A stretch of 64,000 nt of DNA from Leptospira wolffii serovar Khorat str. Khorat-H2 (GCF_000306115.2 NZ_AKWX02000007.1:620001-684000); one strand, 5' to 3'. Positions 19,389 through 31,081 are shown, counted from the stretch's first letter. A program made the numbers and translations. The notes: a model not told the origin generated them from the sequence alone.

Positions 19389-21304
19389 TATTTGTAACTC
19401 CTAGTGGCGAGTTTAATGTTTTCGAACTCGAGTTTCTCTCTATGCTCCACGGGTTTAGCTCCGACTCCTTTCCATTCCCAAGCGGTTGCATGGCAGAATT
19501 TGTCGTCGTTACGCTTCGCTTCTCCGTCGTCCATTTGGTGCTCGGTGCGGAAATGTCCTCCGCAGGATTCTTCCCGAGTGAGAGCATCCAAGCAGAGTAG
19601 TTCTCCAAATTCCAAAAAGTCCGCAACTCTTCCCGCTTTTTCCAGGGATTGATTTAACTCAGATCCGGAACCGGGCACGTTTACATTTTGCCAGAATTCT
19701 TCGCGGATTTGCGGAATTTTGACTAGGGCTTCTTTTAAGCCCTTCTCGTCTCTCGCCATACCGCAATTGTCCCACATGAGTTTTCCGAGTTCTCTGTGGA
19801 AAGAGTCGACGGTTCGTTTTCCTTTGATGGAAAGAAACTTATTGAGTTGGGCGTTTGCGTCCGTTTCCGCCTTCTTGAATTCGGAGTGGTCGATGGAAGG
19901 AGTTTTTCCAAATCCTACTTCGGCCAGATAATTTCCGATGGTGTAAGGTAGAACGAAGTAACCGTCTGCTAGGCCTTGCATGAGCGCGGAGGCACCCAAT
20001 CGGTTGGCTCCATGGTCGGAGAAGTTGGCTTCACCGATCACGAATAGGCCGGGAAGATTGCTCATCAGATTATAATCCACCCAGAGACCGCCCATGGTAT
20101 AGTGAACGGCAGGGTAGATTCTCATCGGAACCTTGTAAGGATTTTCTCCGGTGATTTGTTCGTACATCTGGAAGAGGTTTCCGTATCTTTCCGCGATCGT
20201 ATGTTCTCCCAAACGATTGATCGCAGAGGAGAAGTCCAGATATACACCTTGGCCTCCCGGTCCTACTCCGAATCCTGCGTCGCAGACTTCTTTCGCGGAA
20301 CGAGATGCGATGTCTCGAGGACAAAGGTTTCCATAACTTGGATATTTTCTTTCCAGATAATAATCTCTTTCACTCTCCGGTATATCCGCAGGATTACGAG
20401 TGTCTCCCTTCTTCTTAGGAACCCAGATACGACCGTCGTTCCGTAGGGATTCGGACATCAGAGTCAATTTGGATTGGTGGTCTCCGGAAACGGGGATACA
20501 AGTAGGGTGAATTTGCGTGTAGCAAGGATTCGCGAAGAATGCGCCTTTTTTATAGGCGCGGAAGGTCGCGGTTACGTTAGATCCTTTTGCGTTCGTGGAA
20601 AGATAGAATACGTTTCCATAACCGCCGGAAGCGAGGACCACTGCATCCGCTGCGTGTACGGTTACCTTGCCGGTGACCAGATCCCGAATGACCACTCCTT
20701 TTGCGTGACCGTCTACTACGACCAGGTCCAACATCTCGGTTCTAGGATACATTTTCACGTTTCCGAGTCCGATTTGACGGGAAAGGGCGGAGTAGGCTCC
20801 GAGTAGAAGCTGCTGTCCGGTCTGGCCTTTCGCGTAGAATGTACGGGAAACTTGGGCTCCACCGAAAGATCGGTTGTCCAAATGTCCGCCGTATTCGCGA
20901 GCAAAAGGAACACCTTGCGCCACGCATTGGTCGATGATGTTCGCGGATACTTGGGCCAAGCGATAAACGTTCGCTTCTCTCGCGCGGAAGTCTCCACCTT
21001 TAATGGTGTCATAGAACAGACGATAAACCGAGTCTCCGTCGTTTTGGTAGTTCTTTGCGGCGTTGATACCGCCCTGAGCCGCGATGGAGTGAGCTCGTCT
21101 AGGGCTATCTTGGAAGCAGAAAGTTTTAACGTTGTAACCCAACTCTGCGAGAGTCGCGGATGCGGAACCTCCGGCGAGTCCGGTTCCGATTACGATTACG
21201 GTGTATTTTCTTTTATTGGCGGGGTTTACCAGTTTGATATGGGATTTATAGTCGTCCCATTTCTTTTCCAAGGGACCCGAAGGGATTTTGGAATCTAAAC
21301 TCAT
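19388..21304 (-). CDS. sdhA: Succinate dehydrogenase/fumarate reductase flavoprotein subunit
   Basis: A 638-residue catalytic subunit. Seen: the dinucleotide-binding [20 protein letters not shown], the FAD-linking His in [17 protein letters not shown], the active-site region TQIHPTCIP, the second FAD motif [28 protein letters not shown], and GHFR near the end. It oxidises succinate to fumarate in the TCA cycle; direction depends on the quinone and conditions. The long form with PSGPLEKKW near the start matches the Bacteroidetes-type family. Gene order sdhC-sdhA-sdhB on the minus strand, spacing 2 bases from sdhC. Confidence 0.96.
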   Translation of the reverse strand: MSLDSKIPSGPLEKKWDDYKSHIKLVNPANKRKYTVIVIGTGLAGGSASATLAELGYNVKTFCFQDSPRRAHSIAAQGGINAAKNYQNDGDSVYRLFYDTIKGGDFRAREANVYRLAQVSANIIDQCVAQGVPFAREYGGHLDNRSFGGAQVSRTFYAKGQTGQQLLLGAYSALSRQIGLGNVKMYPRTEMLDLVVVDGHAKGVVIRDLVTGKVTVHAADAVVLASGGYGNVFYLSTNAKGSNVTATFRAYKKGAFFANPCYTQIHPTCIPVSGDHQSKLTLMSESLRNDGRIWVPKKKGDTRNPADIPESERDYYLERKYPSYGNLCPRDIASRSAKEVCDAGFGVGPGGQGVYLDFSSAINRLGEHTIAERYGNLFQMYEQITGENPYKVPMRIYPAVHYTMGGLWVDYNLMSNLPGLFVIGEANFSDHGANRLGASALMQGLADGYFVLPYTIGNYLAEVGFGKTPSIDHSEFKKAETDANAQLNKFLSIKGKRTVDSFHRELGKLMWDNCGMARDEKGLKEALVKIPQIREEFWQNVNVPGSGSELNQSLEKAGRVADFLEFGELLCLDALTREESCGGHFRTEHQMDDGEAKRNDDKFCHATAWEWKGVGAKPVEHREKLEFENIKLATRSYK

Positions 21305-21306
21305 GA

Positions 21307-22008
21307 TTATTGCGCTCCCGAAACTTTTACGAAGTTAAGAAGTACGGCAACAGGCATAGATGTATTGCCGATGAAAATGGTCAGTGCGTATAGGATCGCA
21401 AATGCGTTCAATTTGGGAGCCCAGAAGGGAGTATTTAAACCTAAGGTTTGGAATACACTTGCTACTCCGTGTCTCAAGTGGAAGGCCAAAAGAAGCATCG
21501 CGAAGATATAGGATGCGGACACGTATATATTCTTAAATCCTAAAACGATCATGGAATATACGTCATGTCTGGACTTATCCCCGATCATTTCCTGGAGAGC
21601 GTAATTTTCCGGCTGAATTTTACCGAAGGTGAAATGCAGAAGATGGTAGATTACGAAGGCCAGGATTACGGAGCCCGTAAGTGCCATATAGCGGGAAGAA
21701 AGGGTAGCCTGGATCGTGCTTGGTTTTACGTAGCCGACCGGACGAGCCTGTTTGTTTTCAATAGACAATTGGATCGCATAGAACACGTGTAAAACGAAAG
21801 CGACCAAAAGAATTCCTCGAGCCAGCCAAAGTAGCCCGCCCAAGCTCTGCAGAAACTCGGCATAAGTATTAATCTTATCCGGTTCCTGGAAGATCTGGAG
21901 GTTCCCCAGCATATGTACGAATACAAAGCCGAAGAAAATGATTCCGGTAATCGCAACGATAGTTTTTCTACCGATGGAAGACCTTAGATATCCAGCCTGA
22001 AAATCCAT
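21307..22008 (-). CDS. sdhC: Succinate dehydrogenase cytochrome b558 subunit
   Basis: A 233-residue membrane anchor with five hydrophobic helices. Histidines on helices ([39 protein letters not shown]) fit the haem ligands of B-type complexes with two haems and one subunit. The first helix begins [22 protein letters not shown], typical of the family. It binds menaquinone at the membrane. A good CAGGAG ribosome site lies 8 bases upstream. It is the first gene of the sdh operon, so the promoter lies in the 300-base gap above. Confidence 0.93.
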   Translation of the reverse strand: MDFQAGYLRSSIGRKTIVAITGIIFFGFVFVHMLGNLQIFQEPDKINTYAEFLQSLGGLLWLARGILLVAFVLHVFYAIQLSIENKQARPVGYVKPSTIQATLSSRYMALTGSVILAFVIYHLLHFTFGKIQPENYALQEMIGDKSRHDVYSMIVLGFKNIYVSASYIFAMLLLAFHLRHGVASVFQTLGLNTPFWAPKLNAFAILYALTIFIGNTSMPVAVLLNFVKVSGAQ

Positions 22009-22317
22009 TCAAAATCTCCTGTAAGGATCATGGGAAGAAGTCATCGATTTGTTGAAGAAGGGGCCAGGAAAAAGAACAAACGTTCTCCTTAGCTCCTACA
22101 AAATAGGATAAAAAAACAGGTCAGGACGAAAAGCACTTTTAGGCGAAAAGACAAAAAATGGACATTTAAGTGGGAAATGAGAAACTCGGGCCGAGATTTC
22201 GGAAACGGAGACTTCGAAAATGCGACAGACCGGCTCGGATCAAGTCGCTAAGAATCGGTCTCATTTGGTGCGGTGCCGAAAGCGTCACTAAGAATCAAAT
22301 ACGGAAAGTTTAGAAGA
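22009..22317. other. Intergenic region, divergent promoters of sdhC and the aldo/keto reductase gene
   Basis: About 310 bases without a supportable gene. It must hold the promoters of the sdh operon (minus strand) and of the aldo/keto reductase gene (plus strand). I see a short repeated motif CTAAGAATC (about 22249 and 22289) and A-rich tracts but no clear -35/-10 pair, hairpin or riboswitch. Confidence 0.5.
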
Positions 22318-23793
22318 ATGCAGACCCAGGATCCTTTTCAGTCTTTATACCGGAACCGATTGCAAGAAGGTTCGTTTTCCGTTTCAGAGGGACCCGAGAC
22401 TTCCGGGTCCGGATATTTTTCCTTCCGAGGACTTCGGATTTCTCGGGTAGGTTTCGGAGGATATAGGATCGGTTTATCCGACCCGGAGCATAGGGAGGCT
22501 TTGGAATATTCTCTAGAATCCGGGGTCAATATAGTCGATGTATCCGCCAATTATGGAGACGGAGAGGCGGAAGGTTTGGTGGGAGATATACTCTCGCAAA
22601 AAGCGGAAGAGAAGAGAGAATTCCGTAAGAAAATATTTATAGTGACCAAGGCCGGTTATATACAGGGCAGAAATTTAAGAGTCCTAGAGGCTCGGGAAAA
22701 AGAAGGTAGGGGATTTTCGGAAATCACAAGATATCAGAACGGACTCTTCCATTGCATATCTCCGGATTTTTTGGAGGACCAATTGGAAAGATCCCGAAAG
22801 CGTCTCGGAGTTTTTACGATCGACGGATTCCTTTTGCATAATCCCGAATATTATCTGATGTTAGAGGAGAAGAAAGGACAGCGAAGAGAAGAAGCTAGGG
22901 AAGAATACTACCGGAGGATCCGAACTGCATTCGGTTTTCTGGAAAGGGCACGTAAAGAGGGGAAAATTAGATACTACGGAATCTCCAGTAATACATTTCC
23001 AGTACCCGAGGACCGTTTCACTCATACTTATTTGTCGAAGGTACTACAAATGGCAAAGGAAGCCGGGGGAGAAGAGCATGGTTTTGCCATCGTACAATTC
23101 CCGGGCAATTGGTATGAAGACGGATTTCTGCGGAATAAGAATTCCGAAGGAAGAACGATACTGGATCTATGCGAGGAAAATACGCTCCTCCCTCTAATCA
23201 ATCGACCCTTGAATTCTTTCCGAGAAGGAATCGGAATGTTGCGTCTTTCCTATTCTCCCGGTGAAAAAGAACCGGATTTGTCGAAGGTACTACAAAACTT
23301 CTCCTCAGAGGCCGCAATCATAGAAAGATTAGAAGATTCCGAAGGACTTCCTTCTCTTTCCGGTCTTTGGTCGGAATATGGGGATAGAATACAAACGGAA
23401 GAGCAATTCCAAATTCTTCTGGAAAGATCCTGGATCCCGGAACTCCGAAAGACGATCGACCGGATCCATTCTGAATCGGGAAAAGCGGATGCGGAAGAAT
23501 ATATTGGAATTCTGAATGCGACCCTACCCAGACTCTCCGAAGTCTTAAGGCAAAGGGGAGAAGAGAAGCTTTCCTCCTTATATGAGAATCTGTCGGAAAG
23601 GTTCCCGAATCCGAATCCCCCGAAAAGCCTTTCCTCTCTCATGGTTTCTCATCTGGCCTCTCTTCTCTCCCACGGATCCGTTCTATTAGGAATGAGAAGA
23701 AGGTACTATGTAGACGATATTCTGCCCTTGTTTCGTAACCCTTGGCCTAAGATATCCTCTAAACACTGGGGAGAGCATGGAATTCGATCCTGA
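22318..23793 (+). CDS. Aldo/keto reductase with long C-terminal extension
   Basis: A protein of about 491 residues. The N-terminal part is an NAD(P)H-dependent aldo/keto reductase TIM barrel: LRISRVGFGGYRIG, the catalytic Asp-Tyr region VDVSANYGDGEAEG, the catalytic Lys in VTKAGYI, a DGFLLHNPEYY strand, and the IRYYGISSNTF cofactor strand. About 200 residues beyond the usual barrel form a helical region without a recognised domain. I chose ATG 22318 (GGAAAG upstream) over 22273, which adds an unlikely basic leader. It overlaps the next gene by 17 bases. Substrate unknown; similar large members occur with carbonyl detoxification or cofactor roles. Confidence 0.85.
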   Translation: MQTQDPFQSLYRNRLQEGSFSVSEGPETSGSGYFSFRGLRISRVGFGGYRIGLSDPEHREALEYSLESGVNIVDVSANYGDGEAEGLVGDILSQKAEEKREFRKKIFIVTKAGYIQGRNLRVLEAREKEGRGFSEITRYQNGLFHCISPDFLEDQLERSRKRLGVFTIDGFLLHNPEYYLMLEEKKGQRREEAREEYYRRIRTAFGFLERARKEGKIRYYGISSNTFPVPEDRFTHTYLSKVLQMAKEAGGEEHGFAIVQFPGNWYEDGFLRNKNSEGRTILDLCEENTLLPLINRPLNSFREGIGMLRLSYSPGEKEPDLSKVLQNFSSEAAIIERLEDSEGLPSLSGLWSEYGDRIQTEEQFQILLERSWIPELRKTIDRIHSESGKADAEEYIGILNATLPRLSEVLRQRGEEKLSSLYENLSERFPNPNPPKSLSSLMVSHLASLLSHGSVLLGMRRRYYVDDILPLFRNPWPKISSKHWGEHGIRS

Positions 23794-24262
23794 AATAATA
23801 GCGATATTGGATCGAATCCGCGGTAATCCTTCCGCCGACGAAACCTTCGATTATGCCTGGCAGGAGGGGCGGAACTTGTACGGTTCGGGAAGATATTTCG
23901 AATTGCACGAGGTATTCGAGTTCCAATGGAAAAAGGAAGTCGGGCCGAGAAGATTATTATTCCATGGTTGGATCCAACTTGCGATTTCTCTCAATAAGAT
24001 TTTTGTAAAGCCAAATCCGAGAGGAGCGAGGATGCAGGCGGAAAAGGCCAGAGAGAAATTCCTTTCTCTCGGCGAAACGAAAGCGCTTTCTCCCTACGGT
24101 ACCGATCGTAACCGGGAGATTTTGGAATTTCTGGAGGAACTACTCGGGCATTTCGAGGGAGAAAATGGTTGGGATCACGAACGAATTCGGAAAATTTCTC
24201 CTCCGGAAATAGATGCAGACGGTAAGGAATGGTTTTCAATCTCCGCTTTTTACGGAGAATGA
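23777..24262 (+). CDS. DUF309 domain protein
   Basis: A 161-residue protein matching DUF309: [41 protein letters not shown]. The conserved ELHEVFE (Glu-His-Glu) and FHGWIQLA motifs lie on two antiparallel helices and are thought to make a possible metal or ligand site; no activity is established for the family. It overlaps the upstream aldo/keto reductase gene by 17 bases and ends 13 bases before the alpha/beta hydrolase gene, so the three are one operon. Confidence 0.82.
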   Translation: MEFDPEIIAILDRIRGNPSADETFDYAWQEGRNLYGSGRYFELHEVFEFQWKKEVGPRRLLFHGWIQLAISLNKIFVKPNPRGARMQAEKAREKFLSLGETKALSPYGTDRNREILEFLEELLGHFEGENGWDHERIRKISPPEIDADGKEWFSISAFYGE

Positions 24263-24275
24263 CCTCGGGGAAAAA

Positions 24276-25166
24276 ATGAGCGATCCAGTTAAGATAGGGA
24301 AGGAGACCGAATCGGGATTTTTCGAATCCGGAGGTTATAAACTCTCGTATGCCAAGAGAGATAACGGGAAGGGGAGAGCGCTCCTATTATTGCATGGCTT
24401 CATGGATTCTTCCCGGACCTTTCTTTTCCAGGAAGAATTTCTATCCCAGTATTTCGATCTATACCGTTTCGATTATCGGGGTCACGGAGATTCAGAATGG
24501 CTGAGAGAAGGGTTCTATCATTTTCTACTTCCCTTATTGGATACGAAAAGTTTTATCCAGGCTTATCTTCCCAAAAAATTCCATATCCTGGGTCATTCCA
24601 TGGGAGGAGGGCTTGGGTCCAGAATTTCAGGATTGTATCCGGATCGGGTGGAAACCCTGGTTTGTTTGGAAGGATTCAGTTCTCTCCAAGATCCCGAAAA
24701 GGAAAGAAGAAGGTTTCTTTCTTGGCTGGAAAATTGGGAAATCAGTCTGGCTGGAAAGGAAAGAAAACGCCAGAAAAGTTTTAAGAGTATAGAAGAAGCC
24801 GCTTCCAGGCTCGCTCCCGTTTATCCTCGACTCCCTTTTGATAGACTCTTAAAGATTACGGAGACCTTAATCAAGCCCACAGAAGACGGTTTTATTTGGA
24901 AAAGCGATCCTTCCTATAAAAACGGCCCTCCCGTTTTTTTGAGCCCTCAATTCACACGCCATCTTTGGGAAACGATTTCCTGTCCCGTCATGGTGATCTA
25001 CGGACAAAAAACAAACCTTCCTTTGGACGACTCCAAGGAGGTGTTCTCTCATATTAAGAATTTAAGATATGAGGAAATTGCCGACGCAGGTCATAATATG
25101 CATCACGATCGTCCCGATGCCTTGGAAGAATTGCTGAAGAGTTTCTACGTAACGAATTTGAAGTAA
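24276..25166 (+). CDS. Alpha/beta hydrolase
   Basis: A 296-residue soluble hydrolase. Oxyanion motif [21 protein letters not shown], nucleophile elbow [11 protein letters not shown] (Ser about residue 110), acid in the [11 protein letters not shown] region, and catalytic His in [13 protein letters not shown]. All triad positions are kept. I chose ATG 24276, preceded by GGGG at good spacing, over 24213, which overlaps the previous gene by 50 bases. It is the last gene of the aldo/keto reductase-DUF309-hydrolase operon. The fold gives no substrate; esterase, lipase or C-C hydrolase are possible. Confidence 0.87.
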   Translation: MSDPVKIGKETESGFFESGGYKLSYAKRDNGKGRALLLLHGFMDSSRTFLFQEEFLSQYFDLYRFDYRGHGDSEWLREGFYHFLLPLLDTKSFIQAYLPKKFHILGHSMGGGLGSRISGLYPDRVETLVCLEGFSSLQDPEKERRRFLSWLENWEISLAGKERKRQKSFKSIEEAASRLAPVYPRLPFDRLLKITETLIKPTEDGFIWKSDPSYKNGPPVFLSPQFTRHLWETISCPVMVIYGQKTNLPLDDSKEVFSHIKNLRYEEIADAGHNMHHDRPDALEELLKSFYVTNLK

Positions 25167-25334
25167 ATATTTCTTTCGTACTTTTTAATTTCGTCTAACG
25201 TTAATTCTGTACACATTCGTTTAGTACGGATTTTTTCCGAGACATAAAAAATTTCTAATAAAAAGATAAAAAAAACTTGTACTTTCCTAGGGGAAGCTTA
25301 CTCTCCTTCCAACGTTTTGTCGTTAGGAGCGAAC

Positions 25335-25544
25335 ATGGTCAGCAGCAAATTCAAAGAGCAAATGGAAAGATACGTAAACTATAGAGGAATCGATATCATT
25401 CTACATTTGAAAGACGGATCCGTGATCGAATTGGATAAGAATCGCAGATTGATCGGCGAGGAGATCGTATACTTCCCTGAAAAATCCAGTCCCACAAAAG
25501 TTCCCCTGACCATGATCCAAAAAGCCGACCTATTCGTAGCCTAA
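25335..25544 (+). CDS. Small hypothetical protein
   Basis: A 69-residue soluble protein starting at ATG 25335 with AGGAG five bases upstream, a strong site; a TTG at 25317 is less likely. The pattern is a short helix then beta strands (RGIDIILHLKDGSVIELDKNRRLIGEEIVYFP), like a small barrel or Sm-like fold, but I do not recognise a family. It is monocistronic: about 170 bases of A-rich DNA lie before it and tandem hairpins follow. A nucleic-acid or metabolite binding role would be guesswork. Confidence 0.65.
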   Translation: MVSSKFKEQMERYVNYRGIDIILHLKDGSVIELDKNRRLIGEEIVYFPEKSSPTKVPLTMIQKADLFVA

Positions 25545-25559
25545 GGAAAATAAAGTATT

Positions 25560-25616
25560 CGTTTTGCTTTTCTTTGCAAAACGACGAGACGAGTAGCCGG
25601 GAAAAGATTCCCGGCT
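25560..25616. terminator. Tandem perfect hairpins between convergent genes
   Basis: Two perfect stems: CGTTTTGC/GCAAAACG with an 8-base loop (25560-25583), then AGCCGGGAA/TTCCCGGCT with an AAGA loop (25595-25616). They separate the 69-residue protein gene from the convergent 101-residue gene. The first has a T-rich loop rather than a T tail; termination is inferred from position. Confidence 0.65.
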
Positions 25617-25639
25617 TATTCAATCCGATTCTTACCGAT

Positions 25640-25945
25640 TCAGGCCAGATCTTGGATCAATTCCTCGATTTCGCGAATCTTATCGAAATCCTTTTCGGTA
25701 TAATTCAGGAATAGATCGTATTCCGATTCGGAAATCCGATCGCATTTGATGACCTTCATAGGAATATCGATGGAACCGGAAACGCTGAGCATTCCCACTT
25801 TTACGGCGAGGTTGGTGCCCGGATCGAAAGGGATCTCCGTCCTGTGAACGATTCCTACAAGAACGTTCTCGGCTATCCTCAATTTAGAGTTGTCGATGAT
25901 CTGAATACCAACATTCAGGGTGGAGGGAATTCTATTGTATTTCAT
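25640..25945 (-). CDS. Hypothetical small protein, possibly PilZ-like
   Basis: A 101-residue protein with mostly beta character (VGIQIIDNSK...VLVGIVHRTEIPF...AVKVGMLSVSGSIDIPMKVIKC) and a C-terminal helix (FDKIREIEELIQDL). The strand pattern and the ending resemble PilZ-type or Sm-like barrels, but the c-di-GMP motifs RxxxR and D/NxSxxG are not evident. No signal or membrane segment. It is convergent with the 69-residue protein gene. Family assignment is weak; a cytoplasmic regulator is possible. Confidence 0.55.
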   Translation of the reverse strand: MKYNRIPSTLNVGIQIIDNSKLRIAENVLVGIVHRTEIPFDPGTNLAVKVGMLSVSGSIDIPMKVIKCDRISESEYDLFLNYTEKDFDKIREIEELIQDLA

Positions 25946-26408
25946 GGCGGGCCTCCCGATTGCTTCCTAAATTCTAAGAACCTTCGCTTACGTTCCGATT
26001 AAGATCCTTTTACGATCCCGAGAAAGGGGAACGAGCCGGAATTTCGGAGAATCAGAGCATTCTGACCTTATTTAAGCAAAATCCATGCCAAGTCCGCTTT
26101 CATTCAATCTATAGCGGGAATTTGGAAAGAAATTGATTATAATATTACGTCTCTATCCATTATAATAGATGCTTTGTTCATGAAAATAGAAGCTGGCGAT
26201 ACTAAAGGAAGATGAGCGGATTGAACCGGATATTTGCAGCAGTTTAGTGAGGATTCCCAGTATGATTTTTCTCAGGAAAGATCTGTCTTTTTATTAAGCG
26301 AAATGGACCTTCCCTATGCTAAGAATCTAAGAATCGCTTTTCCGCCGATTTTGATCTTTTTTTTTCATTTTCTTTTTATCTTATTACTCTGTATTACAGG
26401 TATTCCTT
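25946..26408. other. Intergenic region upstream of toxin-antitoxin remnant
   Basis: About 460 bases with no convincing gene. It is rich in A/T and holds several TATAAT-like words (near 26142 and 26162) that may include the antitoxin promoter. A reading frame from 26234 crosses into the antitoxin gene in another frame and has a poly-Phe run; I consider it chance. No repeat or tRNA is seen. Confidence 0.5.
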
Positions 26409-26615
26409 ATGAGAAAAGTCGTCTCGGTCAGCCTGGATACGGATTTAGATTCCTTATTGGTTCGTTTTTCCGTCCAAGAAAATATTTCCAAAAGCGAAGT
26501 GATCCAAAAGGCATTGAGACAATATTTCTTCTTGAGCGAAGCTAAGAGATTGAGAGGAAAAGCCAAACAATACGCGGAAAAAGCCGGATATCTTAGCGAA
26601 GAGGATTATCTATAA
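26409..26615 (+). CDS. Ribbon-helix-helix antitoxin-like protein
   Basis: A 68-residue DNA-binding protein with the MetJ/Arc/CopG fold: strand RKVVSVSLDTDLDSLL, then helix FSVQENISKSEVIQKALRQYF, then a basic and Glu-rich C-terminal tail (EAKRLRGKAKQYAEKAGYLSEEDYL) suitable for binding a toxin. Such genes typically repress their own operon with a PIN-family toxin, which here is the next gene, 9 bases downstream, and is broken. Ribosome site ACAGG precedes the ATG. The antitoxin reading frame is intact. Confidence 0.8.
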   Translation: MRKVVSVSLDTDLDSLLVRFSVQENISKSEVIQKALRQYFFLSEAKRLRGKAKQYAEKAGYLSEEDYL

Positions 26616-26624
26616 AGATATTTC

Positions 26625-27023
26625 GTGAAAATCGTCCTGGATACGAACGTACTGCTTTCCAACTACCTTTTCCAGGGATACACTGCCGAGGTGTTCTAGC
26701 ATATCTGGCTTAGGCACGAGATCATTCTATCCCCTTGGATCTTGGAGGAATTCCGGGACAAGTGCTTGTCTAAATTCAAAATGAAGCCCAAGGACTTTCG
26801 GGAAATTTTAAGTCACTTGAAAACCGGAGCCACAATCCTGGAACCGAAAGGGAAACCGCCCACAGTTTGTAAAGATCCGAACAACAATCCCGTTCTGCAC
26901 TTGGCGGAATATTCGGAGGCGGAATTATTACTTACCGGAGACACCGATTTACTCGTAATCGGAGTATTCGCAAGGGCGAAAATTCTTTCTCCTCGCCAAT
27001 ACAAATTGAAATATCTGATCTAA
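26625..27023 (+). pseudogene. PIN-domain toxin with in-frame amber stop
   Basis: Reading from GTG 26625 gives VKIVLDTNVLLSNYLF...AEVF, then TAG at 26697-26699, then HIWLRHEIILSPWILEEF in the same frame to a stop at 27023. Together this is a COG1569-type PIN toxin: first acid in LDTNV, EEF helix, and TGDTDLLVIG with late acids, ending with SPRQYKLKYL. Aligned to the family, the stop replaces one residue in the AR(I/V)xELW-like segment, consistent with CAG to TAG. The DPNNNPV block has Asn where many relatives have Asp. The downstream fragment alone, from ATG 26742, lacks the first catalytic Asp. Probably inactive unless suppressed. Confidence 0.85.
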
Positions 27024-27038
27024 GCGAAACTCAAGGAA

Positions 27039-28262
27039 TCAGTACAGGATCCGAGTCTTAATGGAGCCCGGATGTTTTTCGATTCTTTCCTTCAATTCGT
27101 CTCCAACACTCATATTAATGACCATAGAGAGATAACCGATTTCCGCGCTGGTTCCCAGATGTTGGGAGCTGATATTCGCACCGATCTCGGAAACGAGACT
27201 GTTGATATCCTTCAAGAATCCGGGCTGGTTCTTGTGAACGTTTAGGATTCGATACATTCCCTGAGGGATCGGAGTCAATTCCAGATTGGGGAAATTCACC
27301 GCGAAAGTGGTCGAACCGTTATTTATGAATTTTATCAGTTTATTCGCGACTTCCGATCCGATATTCTTCTGAGCTTCTTCCGTGGAGCCTCCGATATGCG
27401 GAGTTAGAATAACGTTTTGCAAATTTTGGATGGGAGTGATGAAAGGATCGTTATTGGATTCCGGTTCTTCCGGAAATACGTCGATCCCCGCTCCTGCGAT
27501 ATGACCTGCCTTGATTCCTTCCGCCAAAGCCTCTAGATCCAACACTTTTCCTCTGGAAAGGTTGATGACATAGGCGCCTTTCTTGCTGAGTGCGATCTCT
27601 TTTTTGCCGTAGAGATTCATTGTCTCCGGAGTTTCGGGAACATGAAAGGTTAGAAAGTCTGCTTTCGCGAGAAGCTCTTCGTAGGAACCTACTGGACTTG
27701 CATTTCCCAAGGGAAGAACGGTTTGAACATCGTAATAAATGACTTTCAGTCCCATGGCTTCGGCAAGTACGGAAACTTGGCTACCGATATGTCCGTAGCC
27801 TACGATTCCTAGGGTCTTACCTCGGACCTCGAAACAATTCTTGGAGATTTTATTCCAGATTCCGCCGTGGGTGTTTCGGATATGATCCGGAACCCTCCTG
27901 GCTAACATTACGATTTCCGCAATTACCAATTCTGCAACGGATCTGGTATTGGAGTAGGGCGCGTTGAAGACGGGGACTCCTTTTTTCTCAGCTTCGATCA
28001 GATTGACCTGATTGGTTCCTATGCAGAAACAACCGATCGTCATGAGTCTTTTGGCCTTATTCAATACGGGAGGAGTGATATTGGTCTTGCTTCGTATTCC
28101 CAAAACGTGAACGTTCTCTATCTCTTTTAAAAGTTCCTCTTCGCTAAGGGCTTGGGGAAGCAGCCGGACGTTGAAACCGTCGTTTTGGAATAGCTGAAAG
28201 GCGTCTTGGTGGACGTTTTCCAAGAGTAGCACATTGATCTTTTCTTTTGGGTAGGAAATCAT
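27039..28262 (-). CDS. serA: D-3-phosphoglycerate dehydrogenase
   Basis: A 407-residue enzyme of serine biosynthesis that oxidises 3-phosphoglycerate with NAD. Seen: Rossmann motif GIVGYGHIGSQVSVLAEAMG, NLSRGKVLD (catalytic Arg), FPEEPE (Glu), and TPHIGGSTEEAQ (His), then a C-terminal ACT domain (MYRILNVHKNQPGFLKDINSL...) that in E. coli-type SerA binds serine for feedback inhibition. Length equals the E. coli type rather than the longer Bacillus type. It is monocistronic on the minus strand. Its end is 15 bases from the toxin remnant. Confidence 0.95.
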   Translation of the reverse strand: MISYPKEKINVLLLENVHQDAFQLFQNDGFNVRLLPQALSEEELLKEIENVHVLGIRSKTNITPPVLNKAKRLMTIGCFCIGTNQVNLIEAEKKGVPVFNAPYSNTRSVAELVIAEIVMLARRVPDHIRNTHGGIWNKISKNCFEVRGKTLGIVGYGHIGSQVSVLAEAMGLKVIYYDVQTVLPLGNASPVGSYEELLAKADFLTFHVPETPETMNLYGKKEIALSKKGAYVINLSRGKVLDLEALAEGIKAGHIAGAGIDVFPEEPESNNDPFITPIQNLQNVILTPHIGGSTEEAQKNIGSEVANKLIKFINNGSTTFAVNFPNLELTPIPQGMYRILNVHKNQPGFLKDINSLVSEIGANISSQHLGTSAEIGYLSMVINMSVGDELKERIEKHPGSIKTRILY

Positions 28263-28378
28263 AGTTCTATGGCCATGGAACCCGTCCGCCTCTTCGCTGA
28301 AAACGGATTTTTTACTTCACCTTTGGAGCAACCGGGTCAGAATGGGAGGAAACCCTTATTCGGAGGTCGATTCGACCC

Positions 28379-28924
28379 ATGCCAATTTCCCGATCCGTCT
28401 TTTGGAAAATTTCCATTTTGCTTCTGTTCGCATTTTTCTTTTTCGCTTCCTGTTCGGCAAGGGTTCAGATTCTCCCCGAGCCTGTGGTGGAGCAGACTCT
28501 ATTTCGTTCCGGAGCCGTTTGTCCTTCTTCCTGGCTTTGTAGTCTGGGCAAATCCGGATCCCTGAATTTTAAGGGAATCCTAAACAATAAAACGGGGGAG
28601 AAACCGCTTTTCGTAGAATACTACGTGAGTTCCTTCGAGGAGAGTTTTCCAATCGGAATCTCAATCAAGTTGGACCAGACCTGGCATAATTTACGAAAGA
28701 CTTCTACGGATTATGGGGATACGGTGAGAGTGGTTTCCATTCTACCTTCCGAGATCGTGGATAAGGTATTAGCCGCTAAGGAAATTCAGTTCAGCTTTTC
28801 TTCCCGGGACAATACGACCACTCTCGCTCTGAATGTTTCCGATGCGGAGAGTTTGAAATCCAAGTTAAAGGATTTAAAGGAAAGAATAGACGCCCAGGCA
28901 AAATTGAGCATCACAAATCATTAA
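28379..28924 (+). CDS. Hypothetical lipoprotein
   Basis: A 181-residue lipoprotein with a signal peptide ending LFAFFFFASC. The mature part carries two Cys residues in a CPSSWLCSLG motif that could form a disulphide loop, followed by beta-rich sequence (FVEYYVSSFEESFPIGISIKLD) and a C-terminal coiled stretch (SLKSKLKDLKERIDAQAKL). GGAGG lies 11 bases upstream of the ATG. It is monocistronic, divergent from serA and convergent with lysS. Function unknown; an envelope-located ligand or protein interaction role is possible. Confidence 0.65.
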   Translation: MPISRSVFWKISILLLFAFFFFASCSARVQILPEPVVEQTLFRSGAVCPSSWLCSLGKSGSLNFKGILNNKTGEKPLFVEYYVSSFEESFPIGISIKLDQTWHNLRKTSTDYGDTVRVVSILPSEIVDKVLAAKEIQFSFSSRDNTTTLALNVSDAESLKSKLKDLKERIDAQAKLSITNH

Positions 28925-28944
28925 AATGATTTCCGAGCGGCCGA

Positions 28945-30444
<1,500 letters not shown>

Positions 30445-30445
30445 T

Positions 30446-31081
30446 CTAATTTCCTAATAATATGAGATATAAATGCTTAGCGAGCCTTCCTAAAACGGAC
30501 TCCAGGCTCTTGGGTTTGAGAAACCAATCCGAGGCGGAGATTCCTTCCGGAACCTTGGATACAGCGATGTAAATTTCCGCCGGTTCCAAAACTCCCCTGT
30601 ATAAACGGAGTAGGGTGGCGGAATCGTATTCCTTACCAATGAGAAGGAAAGTCTTCCATTGTCTGTCCAATGCGATTTTCAGAAGAGTCTTAGGAAAATC
30701 CTGGGGACCGGAAGCGACCGTGTAGATTAGAATTTTATTCTCCTCTACGCCTAAGGAAGTCAGATAGGTCTGGATAGAAGGGACCAGATCCGCTCCGATT
30801 CCCAAATCAGACTCAGCACCCGCAGGATAATAGAGCACAAGAATCGTAGGAGCGAGTCCCTTTTTGTAAAGAGCCGCAGCTTGCTTGAACTTGTCTTTTT
30901 TTCCGGTCTCTATGGCCTCTACGATGATCGCGTCCGACTTCTTGGAATCCGCTTTAGAAACTAGAAGAAAAGGAGCTGAGAAGAATAGAACCAAAAGAAG
31001 CAGAAGTAGTCCGAAGAATCCGTAAGAAACTAGCTTGGTCTTATCTAAGAATTCTTTAACGGAAAGAGGGCTGGATGCCAT
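30446..31081 (-). CDS. YdcF/DUF218-like membrane-anchored protein
   Basis: A 211-residue protein with one N-terminal membrane segment (residues 16-40, [25 protein letters not shown]). The outer part has the DUF218 pattern: [70 protein letters not shown]. Related E. coli proteins (YdcF, SanA, ElyC) act at the envelope. The nucleotide or substrate loop after IIV is altered. It is one base from lysS and probably shares its transcript. Confidence 0.7.
   Translation of the reverse strand: MASSPLSVKEFLDKTKLVSYGFFGLLLLLLVLFFSAPFLLVSKADSKKSDAIIVEAIETGKKDKFKQAAALYKKGLAPTILVLYYPAGAESDLGIGADLVPSIQTYLTSLGVEENKILIYTVASGPQDFPKTLLKIALDRQWKTFLLIGKEYDSATLLRLYRGVLEPAEIYIAVSKVPEGISASDWFLKPKSLESVLGRLAKHLYLILLGN

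Noticed and set aside
20742..21012. Antisense ORFs inside sdhA and other core genes
   Set aside because: They lie fully inside strong genes on the other strand and show no domains.
26234..26545. 103-residue plus-strand ORF upstream of the antitoxin
   Set aside because: It has a poly-Phe stretch, no ribosome site, and overlaps the well-supported antitoxin gene in another frame.
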